Below are positions 41,261 through 64,000 of a stretch of 64,000 bases of DNA, one piece after another. The stretch spans positions 65,268,733 to 65,332,732 of the forward strand of contig NC_134276.1 in NCBI RefSeq assembly GCF_949628215.1, given 5' to 3'. Source of the DNA: Phalacrocorax aristotelis (taxonomy: Eukaryota > Chordata > Aves > Suliformes > Phalacrocoracidae). The position numbers and the translations under genes were made by a program. The notes under the pieces are model-generated. The model saw only the letters and a program-made list of their open reading frames with translations. It ran no database searches and was not told where the DNA came from. Position 1 is the stretch's first letter, and each line of letters starts with the position of its first letter.

Positions 41261-43496
41261 CAGCCCTGTGCTTTACATGTTGATCTTCCGCCTTGTGTAG
41301 TTAGTGCAGATTGCTCAAAGTTTGTAAAACATGAAAGGTGGGAAAGGAATTCTCAGTCATGCAGCTTTATAATTTCAGTCATAAAAAGGTATGGCTTTCA
41401 TACAATCGCTTTTCTGGGAGCCCTCTACGGGGATAGTGTTGTCAGGAGTCCTGTTTCATAGAAAAACATGTATTTCATCAAGGAAGTTACCACTATGACA
41501 AGGATAAAAGATAAAATTATAAACTGAATGTACACCTGTCAGAAAAGATGCACAGACTAAGAGAGCATTTATTTCAAAATATATATTGGATTATGTCATT
41601 ATATTCTACTTTTATCTTGTCTATGTATAGGATTTTAAAATTCTTTTTTACTGAAGACTGCTCCATTCCGATTTCAGAATGAAAATTGCTGGTGACGAGC
41701 ACACGTCAGAACAGAGACAGAGACTTGGGAAAACAGAGAACTGTGAGGCTGCTTCACATTTTAGTGGATTAGGGAACAAGGCGTTTGTTACTGTAAAGCT
41801 GTTAGTACCACTCTTACCATAAAGAGAGCGAGGGCACCACCTGCTGTTTTAGAAATTTATTTATTTATTTGGGTCAGGAAAGTTACTCTTCAAGTACTGC
41901 ATTCAAAAACAGTCAGGCTTACTAAACAAGCTGTACTTTTTCAGAAAAGCTTTCTCCTGAAATTTACGCTGACGCCAGACAATTTTAACAAATGATGTGT
42001 CTGCAGTTGCCTGTTCACACAATGAACTGTACTGTCGCAACAGTGCTGGCCATAAACGACGGAATATGGGGTACTTACAGAGTTCTGAAAGCAAGGAAGT
42101 ATTTCATGCACCTTTTCTGCTTTAGTACATGGGCCCTTCCTCACACAGGGCATCCAAATCTAGCGTTCACAACATTTTCAGTAGATCTGATTGGTGTTCA
42201 ATAACCACTGGAAAGTTTACTCACCGACTTAAGTAGAAATAGCATCTTTAGTGTGACAATAGTTTAGGTCATTTTATGAGCTGGAGGTTATGGAATAAAT
42301 AATTACTACTAGATAAGTGAGACACCAAGCTACAGTTCAAACAGTTTTTGAAAATTGACAAAGGACCTCGTTTCCAAAATGCTCCTAGCTGAGAAAACAC
42401 AGGTTAGTACACCCCCAGCCGCAGTGAGCAGTCCCTTCACTAGCGAAAGGATCTGATTTAAAGAACATGCAGGACTTTAGACATTCAGCTGTCTGGCAGT
42501 TCTGAGACAATTTGAACCAAGCAAATTAAATCCCAAGCTGAGCAGGAGATAGGCTGTAGAGTGCAATTAAGAAGTTGGAGCAGCAGCTTGCATCCTCTGA
42601 GTTAGAGCAGGCTGAATGTCTGCTAAATTCTTCCTAGATGCCATAAGGAATCACCCTGTAGTCTTCTCTTCTTCTGAATAATGAGGGGCACTTTGGGAAA
42701 CCCTGCATCAGGCTGATTAGACATAACCCGACTCTTGCATTTTACAGCCTGGCAAGCGAATGTTGTGAGGGCTGGTCATTTATAAATAAAACGGTCACCT
42801 GTCAAACTTCCATGAGAGTTAAGAATCAGCGCTAAAGAAAATGGCCAGTTTCATTCCAGGGGCCCTCAGTCATTTGGCCAGCCATGTCCTCAAGGATTTT
42901 AAGTAAAAGTGAGTCCAGAACAGCAGCAGCACCACCAGCCTCTTCACAAATTTGGGAAAATAATGTGAAATATTACGAAATTGCATGCGTTTTCCAAGGA
43001 AAAAGATATCACGGCTCATTTCCTCTTCAGACAGCCAGAGCCAAGATTTGCCTTGCCCACTTAGAAGCAAAATTATATGAGATACTTTAATTTTTATCCT
43101 GTGTAATTCAGTTCTGATTTGTGCATGAAAAATTCAAGGGAAGAGTGAAAAATGTCGGTGACTTGATTCCTCCCCAGGAGCTAAGATGAAGTTAGCAGAT
43201 TTCTCTAACATGTTCACATGGAACACATTTCAGCAACAGATGCATAACCCGTAGTCTGTCTATCAGTACCACTTCCTACCAGGTAACAACAGAGGAGTCG
43301 ATACAGTGCCCTGTTTTCCCCTTTTGAGGATGCTTTGTACATCTGAAAGATGTGCAAAACAAAAGTAATCTAGGATTGCATCAAGCTTGTGCATTTATTG
43401 GTGGCTTATTAAAAATTAATTCATTGCTGTAAATGAATGCTAATAACAAATTAGTAAAAACTTTTTCTTTTCTTCTCGTTTTTTTACACAAATAGT

Positions 43497-43502
43497 TTTA
43501 TT
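43497..43502 (-). terminator. Candidate main polyadenylation signal
   Basis: AATAAA on the minus strand, within GTAATAAAACTATTTGTG, about 1.3 kb after the stop codon. It is chosen over the hexamers at 44077-44082 and 43394-43399 because of the expected UTR length; transcript data would decide. Confidence 0.5.
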
Positions 43503-44076
43503 ACAAACTTGAATTATTAAGAAATACACATAAAAGAAATTACACAAAGGCCTTGGCATTTGCAAAAATCTTTTGGTATTTGCACGGTAATAGTCTATAA
43601 AACACTTTTGCACCCAGATGTGCTCAAACAACGGTATCATTGCATAGAAATTATTTAGAAACATTTCCGAGGCCACTTTGAAGAATCCTTTTGGCACAAT
43701 ATTAAAAAAATTAAGGCCTTATACTTTTCAAAATCAAGTCATTCAGTGTATGAGTAGTGTTTAAAACCCTGAAAAATATTAAATACAGAATAAAGACTAT
43801 AAGCTCAAAGCAGGATTTACTATAATAAACACAAATAGCTATTAACCTGGGTTCAGTCTCTGCAGCTTCAGCATTGAAACGGCCTATGTAAAATGAACAT
43901 TTCACATCATATTTTGGCCTTTAACATTTAATTCATGACACTGAAAAGAAGAGAACTTTTGTAAGCTTCTTTTTGAAATGATAAACTCAGAGCTTGATTT
44001 GCTTAAGGGTTGATATCTATATAAATTACTAAAATATTTATATATATATTTTTTCTTGACCATTGCTGGATCATTC

Positions 44077-44082
44077 TTTATT
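44077..44082 (-). terminator. Candidate proximal polyadenylation signal
   Basis: AATAAA on the transcript strand about 730 nt after the stop. Use of it would give a short 3' UTR that still keeps the miR-29 site. Confidence 0.3.
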
Positions 44083-44771
44083 CCGCAGGAAAGTTTGTTC
44101 TACTGCATAAAGAAGCTGCATAGTACCAACATAGCAGAAACACGTACTTGCCTGTTTGGGCAACCAATTCGGCAATCTCTTCCAGATGTAGTCCCATTAA
44201 AACCAGTAGCACTAAAGACTACAAACAGAAGCAAAGGTTTGCAGGATGGCACTCTACGTTGTGAAAAAGATGGTTATGTGTTGCTTAACCGCAGTCTGTA
44301 ATCCCAAAACTCTTTTTTACATTAGCATTTCTTTGTACAGGAACAATAAGTACATACCCAAGAGTCTGGGATTTTGAGACACCTAGATAACGGTAACAAC
44401 AAACTTATCTGGGGAAGAAAAATGAATCTAAATATATAATACAAGAATGAGAAAGGGTGGTCAAACAGTATAAGGCAGAACTGCATACCTCCTAGCACCT
44501 TTGCATTTTTTTCTGGATAAATGCGGACTTTTTGTTCTATCAGTGCATTGCATTTATATAAAAAATACATATATTTTGATCAAAAGTGCCATTTGGCATG
44601 TCAACATTTGAAGCTTATCTTTGTTGCCTCTTTTCTTCTTCAGCAAGGACAGGGCCAGTAAAGCAGTGTGTGTTAGTTATGCAACTTCCTAAAAGGCACT
44701 TTACTGTTTTCATATTGGACAACAATGAGGTACATATGATATATGTCTAGGCTTCATTGCTGTTAAACGAA

Positions 44772-44779
44772 TAGCACCA
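44772..44779 (-). promoter_or_regulatory. miR-29 seed match in COL4A1 3' UTR
   Basis: Read on the transcript strand this is TGGTGCTA, a perfect 8-mer complement to the miR-29 seed (seed AGCACCA plus A opposite position 1), 33 nt after the stop. miR-29 repression of COL4A1 and other collagens is established in mammals, so the site is likely functional here (inference). Confidence 0.7.
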
Positions 44780-44812
44780 TATTGTGTGAAATTAGTCGAA
44801 ATTCAAAAGTCA

Positions 44813-63690
<18,878 letters not shown>

Positions 63691-63807
63691 CTGTAGTATA
63701 GAGACAGCAATAAATCAGAATATGGCACAGTACTTAAATTTAACCTGTAATGAAGAAAACTCTATTAAGCAAATATAAAACCTAAATAAATGGTTTATGC
63801 AAAAACT

Positions 63808-63890
63808 CTTCAGGGCAGAGACTGTCTTTGTTATGTATTGGCATTGTGTCTAGCACAATGGGTCCTGTATGACTGAAAACCCTAAGAAAA
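63808..63890 (+). repeat. Probable ancient amniote LINE/SINE 3' relic
   Basis: CTTCAGGGCAGAGACTGTCT followed by TGTCTAGCACAATGGGTCCT matches a motif seen repeatedly in reptile and bird genomes (gggcagggactgtct... cctagcacaatggggtcctg), recalled from L3/CR1-like repeats. Family assignment is uncertain. Confidence 0.45.
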
Positions 63891-64000
63891 GGCAAGCCTG
63901 CACCACTGTTTCACAGCTAAGTTGCAGACTGAAATTAATTCCTAAACACACCAATTCTTTAAAGTATTGCCAACTTTTGTGAAATAAATTCTTTCAGGAT

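Larger units (their letters stand above)
31641..43474. other. Intergenic sequence next to the COL4A1 3' end, no gene seen
   Basis: No coding exon is supported. It contains a CT-rich microsatellite at 38141-38163, an A run near 33394, possible MIR-type relics near 33878-33915 and 37510-37560, and a GC-rich patch at 41015-41260. No IRS2- or IRS4-like frame is found. Beyond these I see nothing I can name. Confidence 0.55.
43475..44812 (-). other. COL4A1: Probable 3' UTR of COL4A1
   Basis: The sequence after the stop codon is AT-rich and non-coding. A well-placed AATAAA at 43497-43502 gives a UTR of about 1.3 kb, close to what is known for vertebrate COL4A1. The exact cleavage site is inferred. 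Other AATAAA hexamers at 44077-44082 (proximal) and 43394-43399 (distal) could give shorter or longer forms. Confidence 0.55.

Noticed and set aside
1-43474. IRS2 or IRS4 neighbour expected next to a COL4A gene
   Set aside because: These genes have a very long single coding exon; no such frame is present here.

Overview
The window looks like bird nuclear DNA. It has AT-rich, intron-containing vertebrate sequence with a low repeat load. The interspersed repeats are mostly CR1 LINE fragments, ending in the ATTCTATG-type 3' motif typical of avian and other sauropsid CR1, plus three solo LTRs of one avian-type endogenous retrovirus family. There are no bacterial operons, CRISPR arrays or phage genes.

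One protein-coding gene is supported. It lies on the minus strand between 63690 and 44813 and runs on to a 3' UTR ending near 43480. It is the C-terminal part of a type IV collagen alpha chain of the alpha-1 type, best matched to COL4A1. Twelve consecutive exons were resolved by eye (63640-63690, 61611-61796, 60803-60936, 57055-57127, 56344-56415, 54236-54364, 52756-52854, 52398-52610, 50725-50902, 47826-47940, 46629-46801, 44813-44894). All have AG/GT borders and they join into one open frame of 500 residues: about 271 residues of Gly-X-Y triple helix with three interruptions, then a complete 229-residue NC1 domain. NC1 has 12 cysteines, and its numbering puts the sulfilimine pair exactly at Met93 and Lys211. 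The 5' end of the gene lies beyond base 64000.

The 3' UTR carries a perfect 8-mer match to the miR-29 seed 33 nt after the stop codon, and three possible AATAAA signals.

Bases 1-43480 lie downstream of the gene and show no convincing exon. They contain CR1 copies (14145-15100, 15588-17925, 30515-31640), two of the three LTRs (14437-14932, 27468-28044), two purine-rich blocks near 12.5 and 13.6 kb, and small simple repeats. This agrees with the gene-poor interval downstream of COL4A1 on the IRS2 side in other vertebrates; neither IRS2 nor IRS4 is present here. Within the gene, introns hold a CR1(-) at 51100-52230, a CR1(+) at 55195-56095 and the third LTR at 57953-58568.

I found no undescribed gene system. 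The points most worth checking are the miR-29 site, lineage-specific residues in the collagen chain (an RGD tripeptide, an N-glycosylation sequon, a changed NC1 edge segment), the nested and inverted CR1 cluster, and LTR copies with preserved promoter-like elements.
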